A stretch of 36,299 nt of DNA. It comes from S144-45 sp015494035 (GTDB taxonomy: Bacteria > Pseudomonadota > Gammaproteobacteria > Xanthomonadales > Marinicellaceae). The stretch covers positions 1 through 36,299 of the forward strand of contig JALUIX010000040.1 in the NCBI GenBank assembly GCA_027057345.1, given 5' to 3'. The notes beneath the pieces are model-generated. The model did no database searches, was not told the DNA's origin, and saw only the letters and a program-made list of their open reading frames with translations. Below, piece by piece: positions 1 to 8,100 of the stretch (within the stretch, counting starts at the first letter, position 1; every line of letters starts with the position of its first letter). Both the position numbers and the translations under genes were made by a program.

Positions 1-129
1 TCTCCCACCTGAAATGTCCGATAACTGCGTTTAAGTCCTTGCCAATAGCTCGCTATTAGCTGCGAACTTCGCCTTGTTCTCGCACATTTCCGGCATAAGC
101 TGCTTCGCCCAGATTCGATCAGAGCTTCC
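1..129 (+). mobile_element. MITE-like element, copy 1 (left end cut by window)
   Basis: Non-coding repeat nearly identical to the copies at 3462-3618, 17715-17872 and 26498-26655. Its first base matches base 30 of the 3462 copy, so about 29 bases lie outside the window. The right terminal inverted repeat ends in CAGAGCTTCC at 129 and is followed by TTAA (130-133), the same flank as copies 2 and 3. The centre carries the family hairpin with arms around AATAG/CTATT. It lies 31 bases beyond the stop of the DUF1501 gene. Confidence 0.85.
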
Positions 130-160
130 TTAAGCAAAGTCTGATCAAGCGGCTTCGGGC

Positions 161-1420
161 TTACTCAAAGCCGCTGGCGAAAATGGCATCGGTGGGCACC
201 AGCCCCATGGACGTTGGGCCGCTGTAACCCGGGAACACCACGTCAATGTTCGGGTTGCCCAAAAAGTTGTAAACCAGATCGCTCAAAGGCAGGCGAAAAT
301 CCGTGGTCACGCGCAGGTCGGTATTCAGGTACAGGTCGGTGTCGCTGATGCCGGGGAAAGTCCCATACACCTGGCCGCCATTGATGGCGCCACCGACCAC
401 CATCATCACTTGCGCGGTGCCGTGGTCAGTACCGGTGTTGCCGTTTTCGCGCACGCGACGGCCAAAGTCGGTTTGCGTCACCAGCACCACGTCGTCGGCC
501 TTGCCAGCGCTTTCCAGGTCAGCCATAAAGGCACTGATGGCCTGTGACACTTCAGCCAGCCGGCTGAAGTAATTGCCGTTGCCGCCACTGCCCTGATTTT
601 CGTGCGTGTCCCAGCCGCCGTAGTCCACCGTCGCCACCTGCAGGCCCACGTTTTCCTTGATGACCTGCGCCACCAGACCCAGATCATCAGCCAAGCCGGT
701 ATTGGGGTAGGAATCGGGAATGGCCAGATCCATGGTCTGTATCAGTTCCACCGTGTCGGCTGCGGATTGCATGGCCAGATCCAATGGCGTGGTGCCGGCA
801 TACAGCTGACGCAAAAAACTCAAGTGCTCCTCGGCGTAGCGGCCGGAATTGGGGTGGAAGCTGCCGGGGTCGTCGATGGAGAAAACCTGGCTTTCCCCAC
901 TCAGGCTTTCAGGCGGATTGCCATTGGCCATGCTGGACACAGAGGCACCCGGCGGCAGGTTGCCGGTGCTTTGCAGGTGTCGGGCCAGCCAGCCCGAGCC
1001 AATACTGGTGTCACCGGGCGTGCCCAGTTCAAACATTTCCTGCGAATCAAAGTGGCTGCGGGAACCTTGCCCATCGGGCATGCCCACCGCATGCACCATG
1101 GCCATTTTGCCAGCCTGATACAACTGATGCAGCTCAGGCACCGAGTCCGGCAGGCCAAAGCCACCATTGAGGTTGAGGATTTTTGTCAACGGCACCTGCA
1201 GGTTGGGGCGTTTGCTTTCGTATTCGGCCCGGTGCGTGCCGGTGCGTGGAATGAGGAAGTTGAGTCCGTCCATGCCGCCGCGAAAAAACAGCACAATGAG
1301 CGTTTTGCCGGCTACCTGACCGCTGCCGGCCGCCTGCAGCGCCCAGCCAAAGGTGATGCGACTGGAAGCCAGCGCCAAAGCAGCGGCGGAACCTTGAAGA
1401 AATTTTCTGCGAGTTGTCAT
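161..1420 (-). CDS. DUF1501 family protein with Tat signal
   Basis: A 419-residue secreted protein of the DUF1501 family, whose members have an alkaline-phosphatase/sulfatase-like fold but no settled reaction. The N-terminus has a twin-arginine signal (TTRRKFLQG at residues 2-10) followed by an Ala/Leu-rich segment, so export folded through the Tat system is expected. GGMDGLNFLIP near residue 48 and GGWDTHENQ near residue 270 are typical of the family. It starts 4 bases after the DUF1800 stop, and the two families usually occur as a pair, so they are almost certainly co-transcribed. The C-terminal motif FASGFE resembles short tails of other exported proteins, but its role is unknown. Family call is firm; function is not known. 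Confidence 0.9.
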   Translation of the reverse strand: MTTRRKFLQGSAAALALASSRITFGWALQAAGSGQVAGKTLIVLFFRGGMDGLNFLIPRTGTHRAEYESKRPNLQVPLTKILNLNGGFGLPDSVPELHQLYQAGKMAMVHAVGMPDGQGSRSHFDSQEMFELGTPGDTSIGSGWLARHLQSTGNLPPGASVSSMANGNPPESLSGESQVFSIDDPGSFHPNSGRYAEEHLSFLRQLYAGTTPLDLAMQSAADTVELIQTMDLAIPDSYPNTGLADDLGLVAQVIKENVGLQVATVDYGGWDTHENQGSGGNGNYFSRLAEVSQAISAFMADLESAGKADDVVLVTQTDFGRRVRENGNTGTDHGTAQVMMVVGGAINGGQVYGTFPGISDTDLYLNTDLRVTTDFRLPLSDLVYNFLGNPNIDVVFPGYSGPTSMGLVPTDAIFASGFE

Positions 1421-1424
1421 GGGA

Positions 1425-3125
1425 TCACCTGCTCAGGAATTCACGGCTTGAAAGCATCAGCTTAACCAGCGCCCGCAGGCGTTCGTGCCAGTAATGCGGG
1501 CTGTTGTTGCTGGAAATATCGGGGATGGGCACATCGGCCGGCCATTGGGTCGGGTCATAAGGATCCAGCCGCATGAAATCCCGGAAGGTGGTGTGCAAGG
1601 GATCGCCCAGCCAGCCTCCGGCCGGTTCATAACCGAGGATTTTCTTCATCCAGAAGGCCGCAATGTTATTGGGTGTGTGAGACGGCAAATCCACCGTCGA
1701 GGCACCGAGGGTGGTTTCAAGCACCGGCACCAGGGTATTGGCCGTGCCGGCATCGCGGTCTATCACCCAGTCATAGGCCCGCATGGTGTTCACGAGACTC
1801 GTGCTGCCTTGCCAATAAGCACCGTGCATGGGGTAGCCATTGGGCGGTCGCCAGTAAAAAGGATGCTGACCGGCCCGGCGCAACAGGTACATGACGGTGC
1901 CTTCCTGGGAGAAATTCGGTGAAGGCAGAAACGTCGCATCGGTCACCCGCATGGCGGAAATAAAGGCGTGTAGCGGTGGTTTGAACAAGGTTCCATACAC
2001 CGCCGGGTCCTTGAAATAGGATGAATTGAAAAGCGCGCGGTAGGTCAGTTCCAGCTGGTTGGGCGCATACCGGTTGGCAATAAACGCATCACGTACCAGA
2101 TCAATGGCCGCCTGCGGCGGATTTTCGGAAATAAACCGGCGACACAGTTTGCCGGCGATGTGTGCGGCGGTACCGGGGTGGTAAGCCAGGATATCAAAGA
2201 ACTGGGCGATGTCCTGGGGCGCGGGCTCAAAATTGCCCCAGTGTTTGCCCAGGATGGTTTTTTCGAATTTGTCGTGCCAGTCTTCGTAAAAGAAGAATTC
2301 GCCAGTGTCTTCAAAATTGGAACTGGCTGAATTGTCGCGATCCTTGATTTTCCAGCCGGTCAACATGCGCATCGCGGCATACACGTCGTCATCCACGTAT
2401 TTTTCGGCCAGAGACACCGGAATATCAGCCCCTCCGGCGCCCCAGGGGAGGTTCACGTCAATGCGTGGCACCAGGTTCGGGTCACCCAGGCTGATGTAAT
2501 TTTCTGCCCCGAGGGTATGCAACTCCATGATCTCACGGGCATAGTTCTCATTGGGGCTGCCCTGTTCATTGATGTAATTGTCCAGGTAGTACTGCATGGC
2601 CACGTGGCGCGAAGTCAGCTCCAGCAGCTGACGAAAATTGCCAAACAGGTGGCCGTTTTCAAAACCGGCCGGACGGGGAAAGCCACTCACCGGCGGGCGA
2701 ATCACGTCGCGATCCCAGGAGGTAAATGATGAGCCGGCATAAAAACTGCGGGAATACACGTTGAAATGGTTGTGCCAGAAATCCGCCAGCACCTCCAGCA
2801 GCTGCCGGTTACTGAAAATGCCGCGACCCACCACCAGGTGCTCCATTTCCTTGGCAGGCCGGTAACGGTCGGTGCCGGCCACGTGGTGATCGGCCCACAT
2901 TTGCGGCAGGGACTTGTTCAAGGTCACAAAGCCGCCGCTGGCCACGCGGGCGTCCAGTTCGCTGTCATTGATGCTTTGCCAGTTGATCTGGGTATCAAGC
3001 CAGGCCTGCAATCGTTCGTCATCACTGCTGCCCATTTGCTCGAAAGCGGCAATGTCATCCTGGCTGCTGCCGGTGCGTGGGCCATAGCCCATCCGGTCCA
3101 GGCAATGATTGGCAAAAGGTTTCAT
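1425..3125 (-). CDS. DUF1800 family protein
   Basis: A 566-residue protein of the DUF1800 family. The N-terminal LDRMGYGPRTG (residues 9-19), the central DFWHNHFNVYS, NENYAREIMELHTLG and the C-terminal region with WRPPNGYP are characteristic. Family members are found beside DUF1501 proteins in many Proteobacteria and are thought to act outside the cytoplasm, but no reaction is established. No clear signal peptide is visible at the chosen start, which directly precedes the family-typical RMGYGPR motif. It is the first gene of a two-gene operon. The upstream region contains two tandem MITE-like copies. Confidence 0.9.
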   Translation of the reverse strand: MKPFANHCLDRMGYGPRTGSSQDDIAAFEQMGSSDDERLQAWLDTQINWQSINDSELDARVASGGFVTLNKSLPQMWADHHVAGTDRYRPAKEMEHLVVGRGIFSNRQLLEVLADFWHNHFNVYSRSFYAGSSFTSWDRDVIRPPVSGFPRPAGFENGHLFGNFRQLLELTSRHVAMQYYLDNYINEQGSPNENYAREIMELHTLGAENYISLGDPNLVPRIDVNLPWGAGGADIPVSLAEKYVDDDVYAAMRMLTGWKIKDRDNSASSNFEDTGEFFFYEDWHDKFEKTILGKHWGNFEPAPQDIAQFFDILAYHPGTAAHIAGKLCRRFISENPPQAAIDLVRDAFIANRYAPNQLELTYRALFNSSYFKDPAVYGTLFKPPLHAFISAMRVTDATFLPSPNFSQEGTVMYLLRRAGQHPFYWRPPNGYPMHGAYWQGSTSLVNTMRAYDWVIDRDAGTANTLVPVLETTLGASTVDLPSHTPNNIAAFWMKKILGYEPAGGWLGDPLHTTFRDFMRLDPYDPTQWPADVPIPDISSNNSPHYWHERLRALVKLMLSSREFLSR

Positions 3126-3296
3126 GGGTTGCGCTCGGGTAATAAGACAAACACTAGCCTATCGCCATCGGCGTAAGAAAAGTGTGAAAGCTTTCGCAAA
3201 GCACGGTAAGGAACCGTTAAGAAGAGGTTAAACCCGCTATTCTGGCTGCAATGCAGGAAAAATGCCTGAATGGTTTATTGTTTGATGCCGTGTTAA
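3126..3296. other. Non-coding gap upstream of the DUF1800 gene
   Basis: About 170 bases between the DUF1800 start and the first of two tandem repeats. No open frame with family features was recognised. The promoter of the DUF1800/DUF1501 operon should lie here, but no convincing -35/-10 pair was found. The last four bases (3293-3296, TTAA) are the target-site copy of the next element. With the two elements, the gene-free stretch runs from 3126 to 3618. Confidence 0.5.
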
Positions 3297-3457
3297 GGAA
3301 GCTCTGGTCGAATCTGGCGCGAACAGATTGGCGTGTAAAATTGTTCAGTTCAAGGCGCAAACCGCACGTAATAGCAAGGCTATTGCGAAGGTTTGCAACA
3401 CAGAAATGGACGATTTTACGCCACAAGATGCCGTGTCACGATTCAATCAGAGCTTCC
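3297..3457 (-). mobile_element. MITE-like element, copy 2 (divergent, reversed)
   Basis: 161-bp element starting GGAAGCTCTGGTCGAATC and ending GATTCAATCAGAGCTTCC, with a perfect TTAA on each side (3293-3296 and 3458-3461). The interior is clearly diverged from the other copies. It still aligns with them in reverse orientation: CAAGGCG, then AATAGC/GCTATT around the centre, then CAACACAG. It shares its right TTAA with copy 3, so the two insertions are in tandem. Confidence 0.8.
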
Positions 3458-3461
3458 TTAA

Positions 3462-3618
3462 GGAACCTCTGGTCGAATCGTGAACTCGCTTCTCCCACCT
3501 GAAATGTCCGATAACTGTGTTGAAGTCCTTGCCAATAGCCTGCTATTTGCTGCGAACTTCGCCTTGTTCTCGAACATTTCCGGCATAATCTGCTCCTCCA
3601 GATTCAATCAGAGCTTCC
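3462..3618 (+). mobile_element. MITE-like element, copy 3
   Basis: 157-bp complete copy. The left end is GGAACCTCTGGTCGAATC, the right end GATTCAATCAGAGCTTCC, and TTAA lies on both sides (3458-3461 and 3619-3622). The right TTAA, read on the minus strand, contains the TAA stop codon of ghrA. The interior matches copies 1, 6 and 7 closely, including the central inverted repeat CCAATAG/CTATT. Confidence 0.88.
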
Positions 3619-4563
3619 TTAATAGGCCCGCTGCCTATCCACTTGCAGGGGCAGAGTTTGGCCTTCGGCCAGGGCCTGTAACTGCTGGCTGATGGCCGCT
3701 GCCGTTTGCGCGGCATCGGAACGGGCGGCCAGGTGCGGTGTGATGGTGATTTTCGGATGCTGCCACAAGGGCGAATCCACCGGCAAGGGTTCGGTATTGA
3801 ATACATCCAGCACCGCGTGCTGCAGCCAGCCGGTGTCCAGCGCCTCAATCAGATCGGCTTCAACCACCTGCGGCCCACGCCCCACGTGCACAAAAACCGG
3901 CTGCCTGTCGCGCATGGCGGCAAAACGCTCACGATTGAAAATACCATCGGTTTCCGGGGTCAGCGGCAACAGATTGACCACGAAGTCACTACGACGCAGA
4001 AACGGTTCCAGGCCGTCCTGACCAATGAAGGATTCATCAGCATCGGTGGACGAGCGCCGTGTCCAGCTGGCAATGCGGTACCCCATGGGGCGCAAGGCCT
4101 TTGCCACGTAAGCGGCCAGCTGACCGTAGCCGGCAAAACCCACCAGGGGTTCGTGTGTCAGCGGCAGGACCTGCCACCGGCGTTGTCGCTGGAAGCTTTC
4201 AAATGCCGGAAATCGGCGATGAAAACGGGTAACCACCGCGGCCACGTACTGGGCCATTTGCTGGCGCAGATCCGGTGCCACCACGCGCGCCACCGGCAGC
4301 TCATCGGGTAAATCCGGGTCGTTGAGAATGAAGTCAACGCCCGCCCCCAGTGAACTCACCCCGCGCAACGCTGGCAGTCGTGCCAACAAACCCGGTGGTT
4401 GTTTCCACAGCACGGCGTATTCGATCTTTTCAGCCGGAAAATCATCATCCAGGGTATAAATCGTCAGTGTTGGATTTTGCCGCTGCAAGGCGGCCTTAAG
4501 CTCACTGCTGTCGCGATCGGTGATGGCCAGCAGAAGATGTTTCGGCCCGTTTTTTATGCCCAT
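3619..4563 (-). CDS. ghrA: Glyoxylate/hydroxypyruvate reductase A
   Basis: A 314-residue cytosolic D-2-hydroxyacid dehydrogenase of the GhrA type, which reduces glyoxylate and hydroxypyruvate with NADPH or NADH. The Rossmann motif is at residues 142-150 (GFAGYGQLA), with Ala in place of the last Gly of GxGxxG. The catalytic set Arg229 (VGRG), Glu258 (NTEP) and His277 (PHLAA) is intact. The C-terminus VDRQRAY matches the usual GhrA ending, so the protein is full length. Its TAA stop lies in the TTAA target duplication of copy 3. It starts 4 bases after the rppH stop and is probably co-transcribed with it. Substrate preference is inferred from family only. Confidence 0.88.
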   Translation of the reverse strand: MGIKNGPKHLLLAITDRDSSELKAALQRQNPTLTIYTLDDDFPAEKIEYAVLWKQPPGLLARLPALRGVSSLGAGVDFILNDPDLPDELPVARVVAPDLRQQMAQYVAAVVTRFHRRFPAFESFQRQRRWQVLPLTHEPLVGFAGYGQLAAYVAKALRPMGYRIASWTRRSSTDADESFIGQDGLEPFLRRSDFVVNLLPLTPETDGIFNRERFAAMRDRQPVFVHVGRGPQVVEADLIEALDTGWLQHAVLDVFNTEPLPVDSPLWQHPKITITPHLAARSDAAQTAAAISQQLQALAEGQTLPLQVDRQRAY

Positions 4564-4567
4564 GAAC

Positions 4568-5338
4568 TCACGCCTTGGATTTTTTCAGGGTTGGCTGGTT
4601 ATGACGATCACCTGCACTGACCGTGGCCGAACGGGCGCCTTTCACCTGCTGCTCTTGATGTGTTTTCGGCGCCACCGCCTTTGACAACGGCTTTGGCGAA
4701 GCCTTTTGAGTTGATTGCTGTGGCGCCTGGGTGTCAGAACCGGGTTTGACCTGTTTGCTGCGTTGCTGCTTGCGTCGGCGGCGAGCCCGGGCGGCTGGAT
4801 GGGCCGAGTGCGATGACCGCGACCAACGAGGCCGGGGCGGGGCTTTCAGGCCCATTTCCTGCCAGTGGGCGCGCGCAAAAGGTTCGAGCTTTTTCAGCGC
4901 CTGTTGATAGACATTGCGTTTGAATGGCACCACGTGATTGACCGGGTACCAGTAATTGACCCAGCGCCAGCGCCCGAATTCGGGGTGGCTGGTGGCGTGC
5001 AGGTTGACGTCCTTTTCATCGCCCAGCAAACGCAATAGATACCAGACCTGTTTCTGGCCAATGCACAGCGGCTTGCTGTGCGTGCGCTGCAGCTTTTTCG
5101 GCAACCGGTAACGCAACCAGCCCGGCGTGACGCCGAGGATGCTTACCTGGTCAGGTTTGAGTCCAACTTCTTCGTGCAACTCCCGAAACATGGCTTCTTC
5201 GGGGGTTTCGTCGCTGTTGATGCCTCCTTGAGGAAACTGCCAGCCATCATCCCGGATGCGCCTGGCCCAAAACACCTTTCCATTGTCGCCGATCAGGATA
5301 ATGCCCACGTTGGGGCGAAAACCATCTCGATCGATCAT
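4568..5338 (-). CDS. rppH: RNA pyrophosphohydrolase with basic C-terminal extension
   Basis: Removes pyrophosphate from the 5' triphosphate end of mRNA, which triggers RNase E-dependent decay. The start MIDRDGFRPNVGIIL is typical of RppH, and the Nudix box is complete at residues 38-60 (Gly38, Glu44, Arg52, Glu53, Glu56, Glu57, Gly59). The enzyme core ends near residue 165. The remaining 90 or so residues form a low-complexity tail rich in Arg, Lys, Gln, Ser and Pro; E. coli RppH is about 176 residues. The tail could bind RNA or another degradosome part, but this is inference. It is followed after 4 bases by ghrA. Confidence 0.93.
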   Translation of the reverse strand: MIDRDGFRPNVGIILIGDNGKVFWARRIRDDGWQFPQGGINSDETPEEAMFRELHEEVGLKPDQVSILGVTPGWLRYRLPKKLQRTHSKPLCIGQKQVWYLLRLLGDEKDVNLHATSHPEFGRWRWVNYWYPVNHVVPFKRNVYQQALKKLEPFARAHWQEMGLKAPPRPRWSRSSHSAHPAARARRRRKQQRSKQVKPGSDTQAPQQSTQKASPKPLSKAVAPKTHQEQQVKGARSATVSAGDRHNQPTLKKSKA

Positions 5339-5461
5339 GACTTGTTCTTTTAATCTCTACTGCCACCTATTGTTGCAGATGCCCCCCATCAGCGCAAGGC
5401 AACCGCTTTGTGGCCACGCCAGACCCGAACCGATGGTGTTTTTCAGTTTTTTTTCAAAAAA

Positions 5462-5489
5462 GTGACAGTATTTGCCCTGAAAATACGAT
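5462..5489 (+). promoter_or_regulatory. Candidate sigma-70 promoter for a small plus-strand RNA
   Basis: GTGACA (5462-5467, 5 of 6 to TTGACA) and TACGAT (5484-5489, 4 of 6 to TATAAT) are separated by 16 bases. This predicts a start near 5496. No protein gene lies downstream on this strand; the only obvious product ends at the terminator at 5579-5605. Confidence 0.35.
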
Positions 5490-5495
5490 TAATAA

Positions 5496-5605
5496 GTAAA
5501 AGCTGAAGAAAACCCTGGAAAAGGAAGCCAGGAACCCATGACCGTGACATCTCATCCCCCGTTGCGGTCATGTTGTTGACCCGCCATTGCTGGCGGGTTC
5601 TTTTT
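5496..5605 (+). ncRNA. Candidate small RNA (or 13-codon leader ORF) ending in an intrinsic terminator
   Basis: The 301-base stretch 5339-5639 holds no ordinary gene. Its plus strand has a possible promoter, a hairpin with 8-bp arms CATGACCG (5537-5544) and CGGTCATG (5565-5572), then a strong terminator hairpin. A 13-codon ORF (5538-5579, MTVTSHPPLRSCC) starts 10 bases after AAGGAAG, and its stop overlaps the terminator stem. No plus-strand gene follows, so attenuation of a downstream gene is unlikely. A small RNA of about 110 nt is the simplest reading. No known RNA family was recognised. Confidence 0.4.
5579..5605 (+). terminator. Rho-independent terminator
   Basis: Perfect 8-bp stem ACCCGCCA (5579-5586) / TGGCGGGT (5591-5598) with a TTGC loop, followed by TCTTTTT. 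The T run is on the plus strand only, so it ends a plus-strand transcript and not the converging kinase gene. Confidence 0.8.
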
Positions 5606-5611
5606 GCCTCA

Positions 5612-5638
5612 GGAAGCGCTGATTGAATCAGCGCTTCC
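5612..5638. mobile_element. MITE-like element, copy 4 (minimal palindrome of the two ends)
   Basis: 27-bp perfect palindrome with 13-bp arms GGAAGCGCTGATT / AATCAGCGCTTCC around a single G, flanked on both sides by CTCA (5608-5611 and 5639-5642). It is the terminal inverted repeat of the family joined to its own mirror image, with no interior. The right CTCA, read on the minus strand, contains the TGA stop of the PfkB kinase gene. It may also form a stable hairpin at the 3' end of that mRNA, but no T run follows. Confidence 0.7.
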
Positions 5639-5639
5639 C

Positions 5640-6590
5640 TCAAAAATCGTAACCAAATTCCTGTTTGAAGCGGTCTTTGAATTCAGCCAGGGTGAATTCA
5701 TGGTTCTGGGTGCCCGGCGAAGCAATCTTGAGGCTGCCCATGAGGGATGCAATGCGGCCGGTGGTCTGCATGTCCAGGCCATTCATGAGCCCAAACAGCA
5801 TGCCAGCCCGATAGGCATCGCCACAACCGGTGGGGTCAGCAATGCATTCGGCTTCCACCACCGGAATGTGGTAACTGGTGCCTTCGGTAAAAATTTCCGA
5901 ACCTTTGGAGCCACGTGTCACAAAAAAGGCATCCAGGTGATCCGCAATTTCACGGGCGTCCCAGCCGGTGCGTTCGCACACCAGTTCGTATTCGTAGTCG
6001 TTGACTGCCATCCAGGTTGCCTGCTCGATAAAGCGTTTGAGATCATCGCCATCAAACAGCGGCATGGCCTGACCGGGGTCAAAAATAAACGGAATACCGC
6101 ACTCGACAAATTCAGTGGCGTGCTGAATCATGCCCTCGCGGCCATCCGGGCCAACAATGCCGATGGAGATATCGGGCACCTGGGAGACGTGGTTTTCGTG
6201 GCTGTGGTTCATGGCGCCGGGGTGAAAGGCGGTAATCTGGTTATTGTCCATGTCCGTGGTGATAAAAGCCTGGGCGGTGAATTCCTGCTTGTGCTGCCGG
6301 ACAGCGTGCAGGGGAATGCCAAGGCGTTCGAAACGCTCCCGATAAGGCTGGAAATCCTTGCCCACCACGCCCATGGGCACCGGATTGCCGCCCAGCAATT
6401 TCAGGTTGTAGGCGATGTTACCCGCCACGCCACCGAACTCACGGCGCATGTCCGGCACCAGAAAGGCAATGTTCAGCTTGTGGATCTGCTCGGCCAGAAT
6501 GTGGTTCTTGAAGTAGTCATTGAAGACCATGATGGTGTCATAAGCCAGTGAGCCACAAATGAGCGCATTGGGTTTGGCGGTAGAGGTCAT
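5640..6590 (-). CDS. PfkB-family carbohydrate/adenosine kinase
   Basis: A 316-residue ribokinase-family sugar or nucleoside kinase, cytosolic. The N-terminal glycine-rich segment (FGGVAGNIAYNLKLLGG, about residues 52-68) and the catalytic anion-hole motif DPTGCGDAYRAG with Asp258 are both present. It resembles proteins annotated as adenosine kinase, but the substrate cannot be read from sequence. It starts 13 bases after gatB (AGGACTCCA before ATG) and is probably the last gene of gatCAB-kinase. Its TGA stop lies inside the CTCA target copy of the minimal palindromic element. Confidence 0.85.
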   Translation of the reverse strand: MTSTAKPNALICGSLAYDTIMVFNDYFKNHILAEQIHKLNIAFLVPDMRREFGGVAGNIAYNLKLLGGNPVPMGVVGKDFQPYRERFERLGIPLHAVRQHKQEFTAQAFITTDMDNNQITAFHPGAMNHSHENHVSQVPDISIGIVGPDGREGMIQHATEFVECGIPFIFDPGQAMPLFDGDDLKRFIEQATWMAVNDYEYELVCERTGWDAREIADHLDAFFVTRGSKGSEIFTEGTSYHIPVVEAECIADPTGCGDAYRAGMLFGLMNGLDMQTTGRIASLMGSLKIASPGTQNHEFTLAEFKDRFKQEFGYDF

Positions 6591-6603
6591 TGGAGTCCTT
6601 TGG

Positions 6604-8100
6604 TTAGCTTGAGGAATTGAGTTTGTTTTGCAGTAGCGTTTTCAGCTGCACCGGATTGGCCGTGCCACGCGTGGCCTTCATTACCTGGCCAACGAAGAAG
6701 TTGAACAGTTTGTCATTACCGTTTCTGAAATCCGCCACTTGTTGCTCATTGGCCTTCAGCACCTCATCCACCAGCGCTTCCAGCGCGGCGCTGTCGGACA
6801 TTTGCCCCAGGCCTTCGCGGTCGATGATGTCTGCGGCCGTGTCCTGCGGTGATTGCCAGAGTTTTACCAGCACGTCCTTGCCGATTTTGTGGGAGATGGT
6901 ATCACCGGCCAGCGCGTCCAGCAATCCAGCCAGCCGTTGCGGGCTGACTGGCAGGGCGGCCCAGTCCAGCGCATCGCGATTTAGCAAGGCGCTGACTTCG
7001 CCCAGCAGCCACTTGCCTGCCAGCACCGGATCGGGCTTTTGCATGGCCGAAACACAGGCCTCAAACACGCCACTACAGGCCTTGTCCCCGGCTATCAAAC
7101 GCGCATCGGCAGGCTTTAGTTGCCAGTCGTGAATGTACCGATTAACCTTGGCCTGGGGCAGCTCGGGCAGCTGTTGGCGTTCCTTGTCAATCAAGGCGTC
7201 ATTGATACGCACCGGCAACAAATCCGGGTCGGGAAAATAACGGTAGTCGTTGGCTTCCTCCTTGGAGCGCATGGGCCGGGTTTCGTCCTTTTCGGCATCG
7301 TACAAACGGGTTTCCTGGGTGACCTGACCGCCGCTTTCCAACAGGCGGATCTGGCGCCGGATCTCGTGCCTGATGGCGCGTTCCACAAAGCGGAAAGAAT
7401 TGATATTTTTCAGTTCGGTGCGGGTGCCCAAAGTCTGGCTGCCGGCCGGACGCACGGACACATTGGCGTCGCAGCGAAAGGAGCCTTCCTGCAAGTTGCC
7501 GTCGCAAATGCCCAGGTGTGTGACCAGCGTGTACACCTGACGCATATAGGCCACGGCTTCGGCCGCGCTGCGCATGTCCGGCTCACTCACTACTTCAATT
7601 AGTGGCGTGCCGGCGCGATTCAGGTCAATGGTGCTGTGCCGTGGGTACAGGTCGTGAATGGATTTGCCGGCGTCTTCTTCCAGGTGTGCGCGGGTCAACC
7701 GAATGACTTTCTCACCGGATTCACCGGGAAAAATGGTGATCGCTCCACCGACCACAATGGGGTGATCCAGCTGGGAAATCTGGTAGCCTTTGGGCAGATC
7801 AGGGTAAAAATAATTCTTGCGCGCAAACACGGTTTCGCGGCTGATCTCGGCCCCCACGGCCAGCCCAAAACGCACCGCGTAACGGATGGCTTTTTCGTTT
7901 ACCACCGGCAAAGTGCCAGGCAAGGCCGCGTCCAGCCAGCTGACCTGACTGTTGGGTTCGGCGCCATAGGCCGTGGCGCTACCTGAAAACAGCTTGCTGT
8001 CGGTGTTCAGCTGCACGTGAATTTCCAGGCCAATCACGGCTTCCCACGGACTGGCAGAAGGCTCCCTGCCCTGACTATCCTGAAGCGATACTGAACTCAT
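6604..8100 (-). CDS. gatB: Asp/Glu-tRNA amidotransferase subunit B
   Basis: A 498-residue subunit that binds misacylated Asp-tRNA(Asn) or Glu-tRNA(Gln) and holds the kinase step of the amidotransferase. The family start WEAVIGLEIHVQLNT, the YFYPDLPKGYQISQ segment and RCDANVSVRP are all present, as is the C-terminal YqeY-like tRNA-binding tail ending near FFVGQVMKATRGTANP. It is full length. Its ATG overlaps the gatA stop (ATGA), so translation is coupled. GatCAB supplies Gln-tRNA and/or Asn-tRNA where direct charging is missing. Confidence 0.97.
   Translation of the reverse strand: MSSVSLQDSQGREPSASPWEAVIGLEIHVQLNTDSKLFSGSATAYGAEPNSQVSWLDAALPGTLPVVNEKAIRYAVRFGLAVGAEISRETVFARKNYFYPDLPKGYQISQLDHPIVVGGAITIFPGESGEKVIRLTRAHLEEDAGKSIHDLYPRHSTIDLNRAGTPLIEVVSEPDMRSAAEAVAYMRQVYTLVTHLGICDGNLQEGSFRCDANVSVRPAGSQTLGTRTELKNINSFRFVERAIRHEIRRQIRLLESGGQVTQETRLYDAEKDETRPMRSKEEANDYRYFPDPDLLPVRINDALIDKERQQLPELPQAKVNRYIHDWQLKPADARLIAGDKACSGVFEACVSAMQKPDPVLAGKWLLGEVSALLNRDALDWAALPVSPQRLAGLLDALAGDTISHKIGKDVLVKLWQSPQDTAADIIDREGLGQMSDSAALEALVDEVLKANEQQVADFRNGNDKLFNFFVGQVMKATRGTANPVQLKTLLQNKLNSSS

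Noticed and set aside
134..160. Possible relic of another element end (AGTCTGATCAAG) before the DUF1501 stop
   Set aside because: Only a partial match to the family end, without a partner end or target copy.
5612..5638. Palindrome read as an intrinsic terminator of the kinase gene
   Set aside because: No T run follows on the minus strand, and it matches the element ends with a CTCA duplication, so a mobile origin is better supported.
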